A stretch of DNA of 64,000 nucleotides from Paenibacillus amylolyticus (GCF_029689945.1 NZ_CP121451.1:6138001-6202000); one strand, 5' to 3'. Shown: positions 37,135-47,565, counted from the stretch's first letter. Notes: generated by a model from the sequence alone, not told the origin. Made by a program: numbers and translations.

Positions 37135-38714
37135 TCACTCCGGTAACTGAACACCCATTATCTCGTACACACGCTGCATGTCCAATGCCGAGCGCAATGA
37201 TTCGGCTACCCGATCAAACTCCATCTCTTTACGTTCATGCGCACTGTATGTCTCCTGAAGGGGGGCAATCCTTTTCCCTCACGCAAACCATTCAGCCATG
37301 AACGTCGGAATTGATCACTTTCAAACAAACCATGCAGATAAGTTCCCCACACCCCGCCATCCGTTGTGCCCCAGCCCTCTAGGAAAGGTTGACCACCTGG
37401 ATGTGAGATTTCAAACAACGCAGTTACACGTTCAGGCTCGTGGCACTCCGTAACACCCATATGAATCTCATATCCGTTAACAGGTAATGAAGCATCTGTT
37501 GTATCTCGCTCACTATACAAACGAACAGGATGATTAGGCTGCACCTGTCCGGAAGCTCTGACGGTCTGCTTGTTCTGCAGAAACGTTGTCGATAGCGGGA
37601 GCCAGCCAAGTCCCTTCGCTTCCTGGATCTGATTCGCCTCCACGGCAAACGGGTCCTTCAGATGACATCCCAGCATCTGATATCCGCCGCATATGCCAAC
37701 GAGTTGAACATGCTCACGCTCGGTCTGGCTGGCAATCGCCTGCTCCAGCCCGGACTCACGCAGAAATGCCAGGTCGCCTATCGTATCCTTCGTGCCAGGT
37801 AGCAGAATGGCATCCGGACTGCCCAATTCCTCTGGCGAGGTCACGTAACGCACATTCACATCCGGTTCACGGGAAAGGGCATCAAAGTCTGTAAAGTTGG
37901 AAATTCGCGGATATCGGATCACCGCCAGATCCAGCTCGGTTTTTCCAAATTTCCCATGACGCATGGAGTCCAGCACCACTGAATCTTCCGCTTCAATCTG
38001 AATATCTCTTATGTAAGGCAATACACCTAATACCGGAATGCCTGTCCGTTCTTCAAGCCAGTCCAGTCCCGGCTGCAACAGGGACAAATCGCCGCGAAAC
38101 TTGTTAATTATGAATCCTTTGACACGAGCTACTTCATGCGGTTCCAGCAGCTCCAGCGTACCTACGATGGAAGCAAACACCCCGCCCCGATCAATGTCGG
38201 AGATCAGAATCACCGGCGCATCGGCCCAGCCAGCCAGATTCATGTTGACGATATCCCGATCCTTCAGATTGATCTCAGCAGGACTGCCCGCACCTTCCAT
38301 CAGCACAATATCATAGGTATCCCGCAGCCGATTCAACGCATCCATAACCGTCTGCTTGGCTTCAGGCAGGAAATGCTGACGGTAGTCCGAAGCACTCATC
38401 TGGGCAAAAGGTACCCCATGCACCACGATCTGCGAATGCATGTCCCGCACCGGCTTGATCAGGATGGGGTTCATGTCGGTTGTCGCCTCAATACCGCAGG
38501 CCTCAGCCTGTGCCCCCTGGGCCCGACCAATCTCCTTGCCATCTTCCGTCACATAGGAATTCAGTGCCATATTCTGTGACTTGAACGGAGCAGGCTTGAA
38601 GCCATCCTGCTTAAAAATTCGGCACAATGCCGTTGTAATCACACTTTTGCCTACATCCGAAGCCGTTCCTTGCAGCATCAGTACCGCCGCTGGTTGTGAT
38701 GACCTATCTTCCAC
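37135..38714 (-). CDS. cobQ: Cobyric acid synthase CobQ/CbiP (frameshifted near its end)
   Basis: The repaired 526-residue enzyme amidates side chains b, d, e and g of adenosylcobyrinic a,c-diamide. The N-terminal dethiobiotin-synthetase-like ATPase has MLQGTASDVGKSVITTALC and PFKSQNMALNSYVT; the C-terminal type 1 amidotransferase has the Cys nucleophile in LVGICGGYQMLG and the His in GTYLHGLFE. As given, the frame runs to 37206 with an unrelated tail. One more base in the G run at 37260-37265 restores PPLQETYSAHERKEMEFDRVA and a stop at 37135. The start is a GTG. It is the last gene of the btuF operon. Confidence 0.93.
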
Positions 38715-38808
38715 GCGCTCTCCCCCTGTCTCCGTGTTATATCCGGATCACCTTGCTCCCTACCTCATGCGTAACGCTATCCATACTGCTTCATACTTCT
38801 TCAAAAGT

Positions 38809-39699
38809 TTAAAGCCAGAACAGTCCTTGAAGCACGCTCAGTACGGTCAACAAAGCCGCCTCCAGCAGCTCATTCATGGCACCATACGTATCCCCGGTCA
38901 GACCGCCTAGCCGTTCACTGATCCGGGCAGCCACGAATCGGCCGATATAATAACACGCCACAGGCAGTATAATAACCGCCGTCATCGGGTACAGCCACCA
39001 TGGCAGTGTTCCCAGACCACTTACCATCGCATCTGCAATCCCCATATCCGGCTTGAAAAGCCACACCGCAGCGAACGTAACCGCCCCTGCGATCAAGGTC
39101 AGCCCAATGGCTGAGCTGCGTGCTCGCTGCACTTCCTTCCGCTCACCGAGACCTTTGAATAATACGGCAAGTCCATCATCTCCACGTGCATTCGGCCAGG
39201 CCGACATCGCATACACCATGAACCAACGACTCCAGATCATGGGCAGGATCAGCAGCGCACCGTACACCCAGTGGCCCCGGGCAATAAAATCGGCGATCAG
39301 CGCAGCCTTCATCATGAGCAGCAGCACACAGGCAATGACTCCCATGGCGCCCACACGACTGTCTTTCATAATCTCCAGCATCCGTTCACGGGTACGATAA
39401 CTGAGCAAGCCATCCGCCGTATCCATCCATCCGTCCAGATGGAGCCCTCCGGTGAGCCATACCCATAACGTCAGGGTCAGGACGGCAGCCGGAAAGGCTG
39501 GAAGCACTGCACCGCTTAAGCCTCCAAAGAGCCAGACACACAAGCCGATTGCGGCACCGACCAGCGGATAAAAGACCACACTTTCCCGCAGCAGCGGCGG
39601 GACAAAATCAATTTGCATTTTGACAGGGAAACGGGACAAAAATTGAAAAGCGGCTGCCGCCGCATGTTTGCGCTGAGGAGCAGGCGTGCCATCCTTCAT
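38809..39699 (-). CDS. cobS: Adenosylcobinamide-GDP ribazoletransferase (cobalamin synthase)
   Basis: The 296-residue membrane protein joins adenosylcobinamide-GDP to alpha-ribazole (phosphate), the last assembly step. Typical motifs are AFQFLSRFPV at the start, TGGLHLDGWMDTADGL (acidic metal site), KDSRVGAMGVIA and GGLTGDTYGAMNE at the end, with ~6 membrane segments. Its ATG overlaps the true cobU stop (ATGA). Confidence 0.94.
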   Translation of the reverse strand: MKDGTPAPQRKHAAAAAFQFLSRFPVKMQIDFVPPLLRESVVFYPLVGAAIGLCVWLFGGLSGAVLPAFPAAVLTLTLWVWLTGGLHLDGWMDTADGLLSYRTRERMLEIMKDSRVGAMGVIACVLLLMMKAALIADFIARGHWVYGALLILPMIWSRWFMVYAMSAWPNARGDDGLAVLFKGLGERKEVQRARSSAIGLTLIAGAVTFAAVWLFKPDMGIADAMVSGLGTLPWWLYPMTAVIILPVACYYIGRFVAARISERLGGLTGDTYGAMNELLEAALLTVLSVLQGLFWL

Positions 39700-40255
39700 A
39701 AGCGATACTCCTTGCTTTTCAGCTCAATCGCAATGCCTACGGTCACCAGAAACACTTCACCGCATATCGCCGAAATTCGCTGATTCAGTACACCTGCCAA
39801 GTCCCGATATCTCCTGCCAAGGGCATACTCCGGTACGATCCGTCCCCCACTTCATTCGTAACCAGAACAAGTAAACCGGGATAGGCTCGAATCGCTTCAA
39901 CCAGGGCGTCCAAATGTCCCTGCAACACATGCTTCTCATCATGCTCATGTGCTAACAAAACATTGGTCAGCCACAACGTCAGGCAATCCACCAGAATGGT
40001 GGGTGCAGAAGTACCTGTATGCCCTTCACCCATGCGGCTTATCAGTGCAGGCAGATGTATCGGCTCTTCCATCGTATGCCACAGATATCCCGAGGCCTCG
40101 CGCTGATGCTGATGCATGGCTATGCGTTCACGCATCTCCTCATCGTACGCCTGAGCTGTTGCCACATACCAGGCCTCCGAGGAACGCTGCATGCAGAGAC
40201 GTTCGGCAAAAGAGCTCTTGCCACTACGTGCGCCGCCCGTCACCAGAACACTCAT
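39696..40255 (-). CDS. cobU: Bifunctional adenosylcobinamide kinase/guanylyltransferase (frameshifted in this sequence)
   Basis: The repaired 186-residue enzyme phosphorylates adenosylcobinamide and transfers GMP to it. It has the P-loop VTGGARSGKSSFAE, EAWYVATAQAYDEEMRERI, the switch LVDCLTLWLTN and LVLVTNEVGDGIVPE. As given it stops at 39785 with a foreign tail; one more C on the + strand at 39840-39841 gives IVPEYALGRRYRDLAGVLNQ and a stop at 39696, overlapping cobS by 4 bases as expected for this operon. Its start overlaps the cobT stop in the same way. Confidence 0.93.
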
Positions 40256-41373
40256 CGGGAACTCTCTCCTTGCAGGGATGAATCAACCATTACAGCGGGG
40301 TCTGGAGCAGGGCTTGTCCCATCCGAGACACCCGCGCTTGCAAAGGTCGCCATCTCGTTCAGAATAAGGCATGCTGCATCAATCAGATGAAGACTGAGTA
40401 CGCCACCTGTGCCTTCACCCAGGCGCATGTCCAGATCCAGCATTGATTTCAGGTCCAGTTCACGCAGCAGCGCTCCATGTCCGTTTTCATGCGAAGTATG
40501 AGAAGCGATCATATAAGCTGTACTCAGAGGTGCAAGTTTTCTCGCAACCAGCGCTGCCGCGGTAGAGATGAACCCGTCTACAACGACCGGGCAACGATGA
40601 GCTGCTGCTGAGAGAATTACTCCCGTAAGTCCGGCAATCTCCAGTCCACCCACTTTGCACAACACATCCAGTGCATCTTCGGGGTTCGGTGCATTTACGC
40701 TAAGTGCCCGGCTGACTACAGCAGCCTTGCGCTGCAAGCCTGCATCATCAATTCCGGTTCCTCTTCCTACGGCGGCAGCTGGTGCAACTCCGGTTAACGC
40801 GCTCATTACCGCAGCACTTGCGGTGGTGTTGCCGATTCCCATCTCCCCGGTGACAAACAGCTGTGTTCCCTTCGCCACCTCTGCCGATACCACTTCGGCC
40901 CCCGCAAGGATCGCCCGAACGGCCTCATCCCGGGTCATTGCTGCGCCTCGGGCCATGTTGGCCGTGCCTTTGCGAATTTTACGGGAAAGCAGGTCCGGAT
41001 GTTCAAGATCGGCATTCACCCCGATATCCACACAGATCACATTAGCTCCTGCGTGACGTGCAAGCACATTCACTGCTGCGCCTCCAGCCAGGAAATTCAG
41101 GACCATCTGCGGAGTCACTTCAGCAGGAAAAGCACTGATGCCTTCTTCCACCACGCCGTGATCTGCGGCCATGACAATGACCGCCCTGTGATCAAAACGC
41201 GGACGTGCATTGCCTGTCATACCTGCCAGGCGGATCACCAGCTCTTCCAATTTGCCCAGACTTCCCGGCGGCTTCGTCAGCGAATCCACGTGCGCAGAGG
41301 TTTCTGCAGCCACTTCCTGGTCAGGAGCGGTAATCTTTTGCGTTAATTGCTCCAACACCTGTTCATTATTCAT
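40252..41373 (-). CDS. cobT: Nicotinate-nucleotide--dimethylbenzimidazole phosphoribosyltransferase
   Basis: The 373-residue enzyme activates the lower ligand base by making alpha-ribazole phosphate. Family features are DSLTKPPGSLGKLEELVIRLA, VMAADHGVVEEGISAFP, TGEMGIGNTTASAAV, GRGTGIDD and, at the end, LGEGTGGVLSLHLIDAA with the catalytic Glu in GEGTG. It sits between the transporter ATPase gene and cobU. Confidence 0.95.
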   Translation of the reverse strand: MNNEQVLEQLTQKITAPDQEVAAETSAHVDSLTKPPGSLGKLEELVIRLAGMTGNARPRFDHRAVIVMAADHGVVEEGISAFPAEVTPQMVLNFLAGGAAVNVLARHAGANVICVDIGVNADLEHPDLLSRKIRKGTANMARGAAMTRDEAVRAILAGAEVVSAEVAKGTQLFVTGEMGIGNTTASAAVMSALTGVAPAAAVGRGTGIDDAGLQRKAAVVSRALSVNAPNPEDALDVLCKVGGLEIAGLTGVILSAAAHRCPVVVDGFISTAAALVARKLAPLSTAYMIASHTSHENGHGALLRELDLKSMLDLDMRLGEGTGGVLSLHLIDAACLILNEMATFASAGVSDGTSPAPDPAVMVDSSLQGESSR

Positions 41374-41418
41374 ACAACCAGCACTTCCTTCATCAAAATA
41401 TGGGTTGCCCCGCTTCCT

Positions 41419-42306
41419 TTAATCAATGTCCCGCCGCAGCAGCAGTTGAGGTATGGCATGGTCGGGATGGGAGACAATCGCGGGTTTGACGCGAAATATA
41501 TCCTGAATATTCTCCTCGTTGATCAACGTATGAGGCGTACCCTTTCCAACCGCCATCCCCTCACGCAGCGCCAGAATGTGATCGCAAAATAATGCGGCCA
41601 GATTCAGATCATGCAACACAGCTACAATCGTAATGTTTGTTCTCTGTCGCCATGCTGATAACAACTCCATGAATTGCAATTGATATTTAATATCCAGAAA
41701 CGTGGTCGGCTCGTCCAGCAGCAGCAACCGTGGCTCCTGAGCCATAACTTTGGCTAGTGCGACCGTCTGCCGTTGCCCGCCGCTGAGTGCATCCAGCGGT
41801 CTGTCCGCCAGCTCTGTCAATCCCAGGTCTTCAAGCACCCTGTCTACCACAAGTGCCCCATCACGCGTTTCCCGCCCCAGCCAGTTCTGGTATGGATATC
41901 GCCCCATCTCCACCACGTCTCGCACGGGATAGGAGATGGCTGGCAAGCCATCCTGCTGCAATACAGCGATCATGCGCGACAGGTCCTTACGGCTATATGA
42001 GCTGATGTCTCGACCATCGATATGGATCTGACCTTCGCTTAACTGTTCCGTTCCGGCAATAAGCTGGATCAGAGTGGATTTGCCGCTGCCGTTTGGACCG
42101 ACAACTCCCCACCAGTCACCTTCACCGACATACCAGTCCACACTACGCAATGCCTGGTGATTGCCATATGACTTTCCTACTCCTTTAATGGAGATAAGGG
42201 AAGTCGAAGTCGAGTTGGAACGGTTCCTGGAGTTGGTACTTGTACTGGAAGCCGTAACCGTGCCCCGAAGAAGTTGATTCGTATTGCGCTCCTGCTCTTC
42301 ACTCAT
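41419..42306 (-). CDS. btuD: ABC transporter ATPase for cobalamin (BtuD/FecE-like)
   Basis: The 295-residue ATPase has a Walker A VGPNGSGKSTLIQL, a signature LSGGQRQTVALAKVMA, a Walker B RLLLLDEPT and the H-loop His in VLHDLNL. An unusual Ser/Thr/Asn-rich tail of ~36 residues precedes the domain. Its ATG overlaps the permease stop. The subfamily also contains iron-siderophore ATPases; the upstream cobalamin riboswitch and downstream cob genes decide for cobalamin/cobinamide. Confidence 0.88.
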   Translation of the reverse strand: MSEEQERNTNQLLRGTVTASSTSTNSRNRSNSTSTSLISIKGVGKSYGNHQALRSVDWYVGEGDWWGVVGPNGSGKSTLIQLIAGTEQLSEGQIHIDGRDISSYSRKDLSRMIAVLQQDGLPAISYPVRDVVEMGRYPYQNWLGRETRDGALVVDRVLEDLGLTELADRPLDALSGGQRQTVALAKVMAQEPRLLLLDEPTTFLDIKYQLQFMELLSAWRQRTNITIVAVLHDLNLAALFCDHILALREGMAVGKGTPHTLINEENIQDIFRVKPAIVSHPDHAIPQLLLRRDID

Positions 42307-43348
42307 GACATCATCCCCCTCTGCAACTTTTTGTTCCGGTGCAGCAGGTAAGCAAAGAACGGTGCACCAACAAAGGCGGTGACCACCCCGAGCGGAATTT
42401 CAGTTGGCGCCAGCAACGACCTTGCGATGGTATCGGCCCACACCATGAAAATCGCTCCACCTATGGCTGATAAAGGTACCAGCAGTCGGTAATCCGGCCC
42501 CACCAATAGTCGCAGCATATGCGGGATCACCAATCCAACAAATCCGATGACACCTGATACCGAGACAGCCCCAGCGGTCAACAGTGTGCCGACTGCCAGC
42601 ACGGACAGCTTAAGCCTGTCGACTCCGATCCCAATATGTGCCGCTTGACGTTCTCCCAACGCAAGCACATTCAACGAGCGTGCGCGGCTCCAGAGAAAGA
42701 CCAGCCCCAGCAGAAAATACGGGAAAAGGATGGCCGTATACGACCACCCGCGCAATGCCAGACTTCCCATCGTCCAGTATATAATTTCATTAATCGTCTG
42801 TTTCGACATGGTCGACAGGAAGGAAACCACTGCGCCCAGGAAACTTTGCATGACCACACCAGCCAGAATGAGGCTGTGTGTTGGAATTTTACGGCCTTCA
42901 CGAGCCAGTGCCATAACAAACCATAACGTGATTACACCCGTCAGAAACGCAATCAAGGGTAACGTCCAGATCCCAATCAGTGCATACTGCAATCCGAAGA
43001 AAATCAGGAAAGCTGCCCCACCGACGCACCGGATGATACACCCAGTGTAAACGGATCGGCCAGCGGATTACGCAGCACACCCTGGAAGCCCGCACCCGCA
43101 ATGGCTAGTGAAGCACCCACGAGCACAGCAAGCAGTACGCGCGGAAAGCGGACTTTCCAAATTATCTGTTCGGCTGCCTTATTCCAATCCGGTGTAATCC
43201 AGTCGCCCACCCAGGGAATTTTGTGAATCAGGATACCTGCAATATCCCGGATCGGCAACGCTACTGAACCAATGCCCGTGCAGATGAGCACGGTGAGCAC
43301 CAGCAGCACCATGCCCGTCGTTCCGAACAGGATCAGCTTTTTACTCAT
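42303..43348 (-). CDS. btuC: FecCD/BtuC-type permease for cobalamin (frameshifted in this sequence)
   Basis: The repaired 348-residue permease has about ten membrane segments. Motifs include RFPRVLLAVLVGASLAIAGA, GVLRNPLADPFTLGVSSGAS, ERQAAHIGIGVDRLK and GVIGFVGLVIPHMLRLLVGPD. The frame breaks at the C run 43016-43019 (+ strand); one more base gives ASVGAAFLIFFGLQYA. It overlaps the btuF stop at its start (ATGA) and the ATPase start at its end. Confidence 0.9.
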
Positions 43349-44343
43349 TGGAACAAGTCAGGGTAGATCGCTTTGGCTACTTCTTTCAACCCTTGAGTTA
43401 CCCGTGGACCCGGACGGCTCAGCAGGTTGGCATCCAGGCCAATAACCGCGTCATTTTTCACAGCCGTAATTTGATCCCAGCCGCTGCGCGCTTTGATGAT
43501 CTGATCCAGTGTTTTGGAGTTTTCGTCAATTACATCGTTGGCGTACAAGATTACATCCGGGTTGGAGGCGATCACATTTTCTTCATTGATCTGATACCAA
43601 CCTTCTTCGTCTGAAGCAATATTGGTTCCTCCAGCTACAGTGATCAGTTCGTCCATGAACTCACCTTTACCTACAGACCAGCCTGGGGAGAACTCAACGT
43701 ATACTTTTTTCTTCTCTTCCGGTTTAACGGCCTTTACCGCTTCGGTTACATCCGTCACGTCCTGTTTCATCTGAGTGATGATTTCTTGTGCTTTTTCCTG
43801 ATGATCGGTAATTTTACCGAAGGTTTCGATATTGTTCATCACATCGTCGATGGATTTAGGATCCGTTTTGAAAATGGTAATACCCAGTTCGCGCAGCTTC
43901 TTCACTGCATCCTCGCTCATCGAGATACCTGTGAAGACAATGTCGGCTTCAGCTGCAATGATGGACTCTTCATTGGGCTTGGTGATCCCGCCCATTTTCG
44001 CTTTGGTTGTTGCTGCTTCCGGATAGTCATCATAGTCGGATACACCAACGATTTGATCGTCCAATCCAAGAGCAAACAGGGATTCCGTCTCGGCCGGAGA
44101 CACGGATACAATTTTGGCAGGTGCCTTTTCAAAGGTAAACGATTCACCTGTTGCATCCGTAACGGTCAGTGGATATTGGGTTTTGAGGTCTGTCTGTGCC
44201 TGGCCTTGGGACTGCTCCTGTGTCGGTTGCTGAGAAGTACCTGTGCCCTCATTCGTTGTTGCATTGCCACATCCGGCCAAAGCCAGTGCGAGTGCCGCTG
44301 CACTTAGCAGGGACGCTACGCTTTTCCAATTTTTGATATTCAT
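43345..44343 (-). CDS. btuF: Cobalamin/cobinamide-binding lipoprotein of the ABC importer
   Basis: The 332-residue lipoprotein has a signal ending LALALAGC (Cys ~25), a Gln/Thr-rich linker, then the periplasmic-binding fold III: VSVSPAETESLFALGLDDQIVGVSDYDDYP, DIVFTGISMSEDAVKKLRELG, VYVEFSPGWSVGKGEFMDEL and GWYQINEENVIASNPDVILY. I start it at the ATG 44343, eight bases after AAGGGGAGAA. It is the first gene after the cobalamin riboswitch. Confidence 0.9.
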   Translation of the reverse strand: MNIKNWKSVASLLSAAALALALAGCGNATTNEGTGTSQQPTQEQSQGQAQTDLKTQYPLTVTDATGESFTFEKAPAKIVSVSPAETESLFALGLDDQIVGVSDYDDYPEAATTKAKMGGITKPNEESIIAAEADIVFTGISMSEDAVKKLRELGITIFKTDPKSIDDVMNNIETFGKITDHQEKAQEIITQMKQDVTDVTEAVKAVKPEEKKKVYVEFSPGWSVGKGEFMDELITVAGGTNIASDEEGWYQINEENVIASNPDVILYANDVIDENSKTLDQIIKARSGWDQITAVKNDAVIGLDANLLSRPGPRVTQGLKEVAKAIYPDLFQ

Positions 44344-44441
44344 TTTGTTATTCTCCCCTTCTCTATCTGTACTATTTTCTTGCAACATGCTTGAACTCTT
44401 ACTACCCTTGCCTTGGTGTTCCTGTACAAGTAAAATCCATC

Positions 44442-44594
44442 AATTTACACAAGTCCACTCCGATTGCAGTACCATCTTCCGATCGCTGTTATCCCCAGAT
44501 TTTTTGATTCCCTTTTCGAAAGGGAAAATCCGGGGATAAAGGCGAACACTCCGTTTCTTCAGATCGGTTCTGCACTCTTCGTTAACGTGTAAAA
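44442..44594 (-). repeat. Dispersed inverted-repeat element, short copy (B)
   Basis: Read on the - strand it opens TTTTACACGTTAACG and closes CTTGTGTAAATT. It carries the hairpin at 44490-44538 with outer arms TATCCCC/GGGGATA and inner arms TTCCCTTT/AAAAGGGAA, then AACAGCGATCGGAAG. Relative to the other long copies it lacks ~40 bases between the TTCGCC and the hairpin. It lies between the riboswitch terminator and btuF. Confidence 0.85.
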
Positions 44595-44618
44595 GTTCGG
44601 TTCATCTTACATGAACAA

Positions 44619-44655
44619 TAAAAATCCCCAATCCTTACGTCCAGGATCAGGGATG
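44619..44655 (-). terminator. Expression-platform terminator of the cobalamin riboswitch
   Basis: On the - strand ATCCCTGATCC pairs with GGATTGGGGAT and is followed by TTTTTATT, ~110 bases after the aptamer. Confidence 0.78.
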
Positions 44656-44762
44656 ACGTCTCGCATATGGCGATCTGTACATGTTCAACCAAGGGTTGTC
44701 CATGCGCATAGAATAGCCCGAAACGCTGTCCTTTCCTCGAAGGAACACCGGTTTGTACGTCC

Positions 44763-44895
44763 AGGGCAGGTAACCTGACTTACAGGAATCATCCTGTTTT
44801 ACAGTGGCGGGACCGTGCCGGATTTGCACCGGCTTCCCCATTTCACCCTTGTGTGTTTCATAACTCGTACTTCACACGCGGGACCCTTGGTCGCT
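44763..44895 (-). ncRNA. Cobalamin riboswitch aptamer, btuF operon leader
   Basis: The - strand has the class hallmarks in order: GGGTGAAATGGGGAAGCCGG, TGCAAATCCGGCACGGTCCC, the B12 box GCCACTGT (44801-44808), and GTCAGGTTACCTGCC. It should turn the btuF-btuC-btuD-cobTUSQ operon off when cobalamin is plentiful. The 5' edge is approximate. Confidence 0.93.
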
Positions 44896-45024
44896 GATAT
44901 GGTAAATCATTGCCGTGTAATTTCTGCATGTTGCATACTCGTTCAGGCTTCACTGCCTGCAAGCGTATCTGTATCCATGCTGACGTCACACTTCTGTTGT
45001 GATTATAGGGTATATTGTACATCC

Positions 45025-45720
45025 TTACAACCCGATCGGCGGAAAAGTCACTCTGCTGCCAATCCATTGATTCCCCTGTCGATCAAGCTGGACCTGAATC
45101 ACCTGTCCCGGTACGACATGTGTATCCCAGAACCCAAACCCTGGAATCAGACGGGACAAGGCATATCGGATGACACCACCATGCGTAACCACAACGATAG
45201 TTGGCACCTGCCCCTCATCAAAATGAATCGCAGGCCGCCTCTCCAACAACATCTCTTGGAGAAATGAATCCAATCGTCCGGTAAAATCCTGCCACGATTC
45301 ACCCTCGGGCGGAGTGATCTCCTGCGGCGCATCAATCCAGTTTCGGTACACCGGATTATCCTTGAGCTGATCATACGTCAGCCCTTCCCACTGTCCAAAA
45401 TCATTCTCGCGCAGGCGCGAGTCGAACTTCACCTGTCCAATGGCATCCGGAAGAATCTGTTCCAGCGTCTGTCGGCAGCGCAGCAGATCACTGCAATATA
45501 CCTCGTGCCACGAAACACCGCTCAATTGTTCATGAAGCGGAGCCAGTTCTTCTTTGGCATCTGGCAGCAGACCGATGTCGGTATGCCCCAGGTATCTTTT
45601 TTCCACATTCCACAGCGTTGTTCCATGACGAACCCACAGAATGTTTCGTTTCACTGAGCAGGGTTGGTCCGTATGTACGTCCTTGCATGCATTCACTGTA
45701 TTTCCTTCATTTACGGCCAT
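45025..45720 (-). CDS. cobC: Histidine phosphatase, likely alpha-ribazole-5'-phosphate phosphatase
   Basis: The 231-residue protein has the phosphoglycerate-mutase-like motif LWVRHGTTLWN (His nucleophile), SDLLRCRQTLEQIL, LRENDFGQWEGLTYDQL and VVTHGGVIRYALS. In this cluster the natural role is removing phosphate from alpha-ribazole phosphate or adenosylcobalamin phosphate. The ATG at 45720 has GGAGGG eight bases upstream and overlaps the end of cbiB by 10 bases. Confidence 0.88.
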   Translation of the reverse strand: MAVNEGNTVNACKDVHTDQPCSVKRNILWVRHGTTLWNVEKRYLGHTDIGLLPDAKEELAPLHEQLSGVSWHEVYCSDLLRCRQTLEQILPDAIGQVKFDSRLRENDFGQWEGLTYDQLKDNPVYRNWIDAPQEITPPEGESWQDFTGRLDSFLQEMLLERRPAIHFDEGQVPTIVVVTHGGVIRYALSRLIPGFGFWDTHVVPGQVIQVQLDRQGNQWIGSRVTFPPIGL

Positions 45721-46738
45721 AACAGCGTCCCTCCTGCCAGCCACACAACCAGCGTTATGAACACACACAGTATCACAAAAGATCCTGCAGACCAGAACAT
45801 CAGGCGTGATGTTCGCACAATGTCCTCAGCTTCCATCGGTCGTGTGGCCTCCCCCATGTAGGCACGAAACGAAGCAACCCCGTGATACACGTTATGTCCG
45901 CCAAGCCGGATGCCCAGTGCTCCAGCCACTGCTGATTCGGGAAAACCGCTATTCGGACTTGGATGCAGTCTTGCATCCCGTGCGACCATGCGTGCTGCTC
46001 CTTTGGCGTCCATCTTCATCACCCGCGCGCCCAAGATTAACAGCATCGCGGTCAACCGGGCAGGGATCCAGTTTGCCACATCATCCAGTCGGGCCGAGGC
46101 CCAGCCAAGATGCAGGTACTTGTCATTTTTATATCCGACCATGGAATCCAGTGTGTTGACAGCGCGATAAGCCATGGCTAGTGGTGCGCCTCCAATGAGT
46201 GCATAAAATAACGGTGATACAATGGCATCCACGATATTCTCGGCAACCGTCTCTACCGTTCCCCGCACAACCTCCGGTTCTTCCAGATGCGCCGTATCCC
46301 GTCCAACAATCATGCCCAAGGAACGTCTGGCTGCCGGCCAATCCTGCTGCTTCAGATGACGATACACTTCCATACCTGCGTCCTTGAGCCCTTTTGAAGC
46401 AATGGTCGTTGCAATTAGCACCACTTGAGCTGCCGCTGCAATGACAGGATGAATCAGCCCAAGCACATATACGAATACCCACGTAATGGCAAAAGAACCC
46501 CCGCAATCACAAGCGGGAACAACAGCCCTGCTCTCTTCAGCCCTGAATCTGTGTTCACACGCGAGCGAATGACACGCTCCAATGCCGAGATACCTTTTCC
46601 CATGCCAATTACCGGGTGGGGAATCCAGCGCGGATCACCGATACATCGGTCCAACAGGTACGCCAGTATAATAATCCAGGCTCCAGCCATACCTGTCCAG
46701 AACGGCCAAGTCCATAGATGCTCCAACTCAAAAGTCAT
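45711..46738 (-). CDS. cbiB: Adenosylcobinamide-phosphate synthase CbiB (frameshifted in this sequence)
   Basis: The repaired 342-residue membrane enzyme attaches aminopropanol (phosphate) to adenosylcobyric acid. Motifs are AYLLDRCIGDPRWIPHPVIGMG, ETVAENIVDAIVSPLFYALIGG, AYRAVNTLDSMVGYKND and PNSGFPESAVAGALGIRLGG. The frame breaks at the A run 46491-46494; one more base gives VLFAITWVFVYVLGLIHP. The true start is the ATG at 46738, overlapping the cbiZ stop. The E. coli-style name cobD for this step is avoided here because cobD is used for the decarboxylase. Confidence 0.92.
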
Positions 46739-47565
46739 TTGTGCCTGATCCTCTCTTTCCATAACAGTCCAGCCTGAAGGCTCTCCGTCACCGTGTCGTA
46801 TACCAATCTGCCAATCGCCGCCCCCGCCGTAGTCGCTGTCCCGGCATAAGTGATCATTGGCTGAAGTTCTTCCACTCGTTGACGTACCGCAATCACAATG
46901 GCATCAGTTGTAGTGCCGGTGGCGGGCAAGCCGTTCTCCGAATCCAGAACACCCGCATCCGCCAGTGCGGCCGCCTTGGCTTCCACCGCTGTCTGCACCG
47001 CATTCACCATCGCCCCGGTGGTCATGCGTCCATTCAACCAGAGCATGATGTTAATTGTGCCCGGGACATAGGGATGAGTTGTCAGATTCCGTGCTGAAGG
47101 AGCAGAGAGCTCCATGCCGGAAGGCATCTTTTTATTTCCCGCCGCATCAAATACCGTTCTCTCCGACCCCGCGCGTGCTGCATTCGATACACCCGCAGTG
47201 GTGCAGCACAGGAGACCAAATTCATCACTTGTATATTCCTGGATGGAGGTATGCTCCAGCCTTACGGCTGTTAATAACCCAGCACATTGATCCCGCGGCT
47301 CACGCCAGTCGTTCAGTGCTTGTTCGATATCACGCGGCGGATCATCACAGCGGTAATGCTTGTCCACATAGATATTAAATATGCGATCCAGTTCAAGCAT
47401 GCCGCCGCCATATACCGCACTCGACAACGCTTGGGCAGCCTCTAGGCTCTGTGCTTTGATATGACGTTCATGTGCAGATATGTTCAATCCCGGCCAGGAA
47501 GAGGCCACATATTCATTCGCGTCTGTTTCTCCATTCGTAAAGTAGTTATAAAACGGGAGTGTCAC
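46735..47565 (-). CDS. cbiZ: Adenosylcobinamide amidohydrolase
   Basis: The 276-residue protein has the CbiZ signature: LSSAVYGGGM, CCTTAGVSNAARAG, PGTINIMLWLNGRMTTGAMVNA-type region, and GTTTDAIVIAVRQ. CbiZ removes aminopropanol from adenosylcobinamide to give adenosylcobyric acid, so that imported cobinamides or foreign corrinoids can be rebuilt with CbiB. It is typical of archaea and found in some bacteria that scavenge. It overlaps both neighbours by 4 bases. Confidence 0.9.
   Translation of the reverse strand: MTLPFYNYFTNGETDANEYVASSWPGLNISAHERHIKAQSLEAAQALSSAVYGGGMLELDRIFNIYVDKHYRCDDPPRDIEQALNDWREPRDQCAGLLTAVRLEHTSIQEYTSDEFGLLCCTTAGVSNAARAGSERTVFDAAGNKKMPSGMELSAPSARNLTTHPYVPGTINIMLWLNGRMTTGAMVNAVQTAVEAKAAALADAGVLDSENGLPATGTTTDAIVIAVRQRVEELQPMITYAGTATTAGAAIGRLVYDTVTESLQAGLLWKERIRHK

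Noticed and set aside
44619..44895. Cobalamin riboswitch on the + strand
   Set aside because: GCCACTG and the other conserved boxes read correctly only on the - strand, toward btuF.
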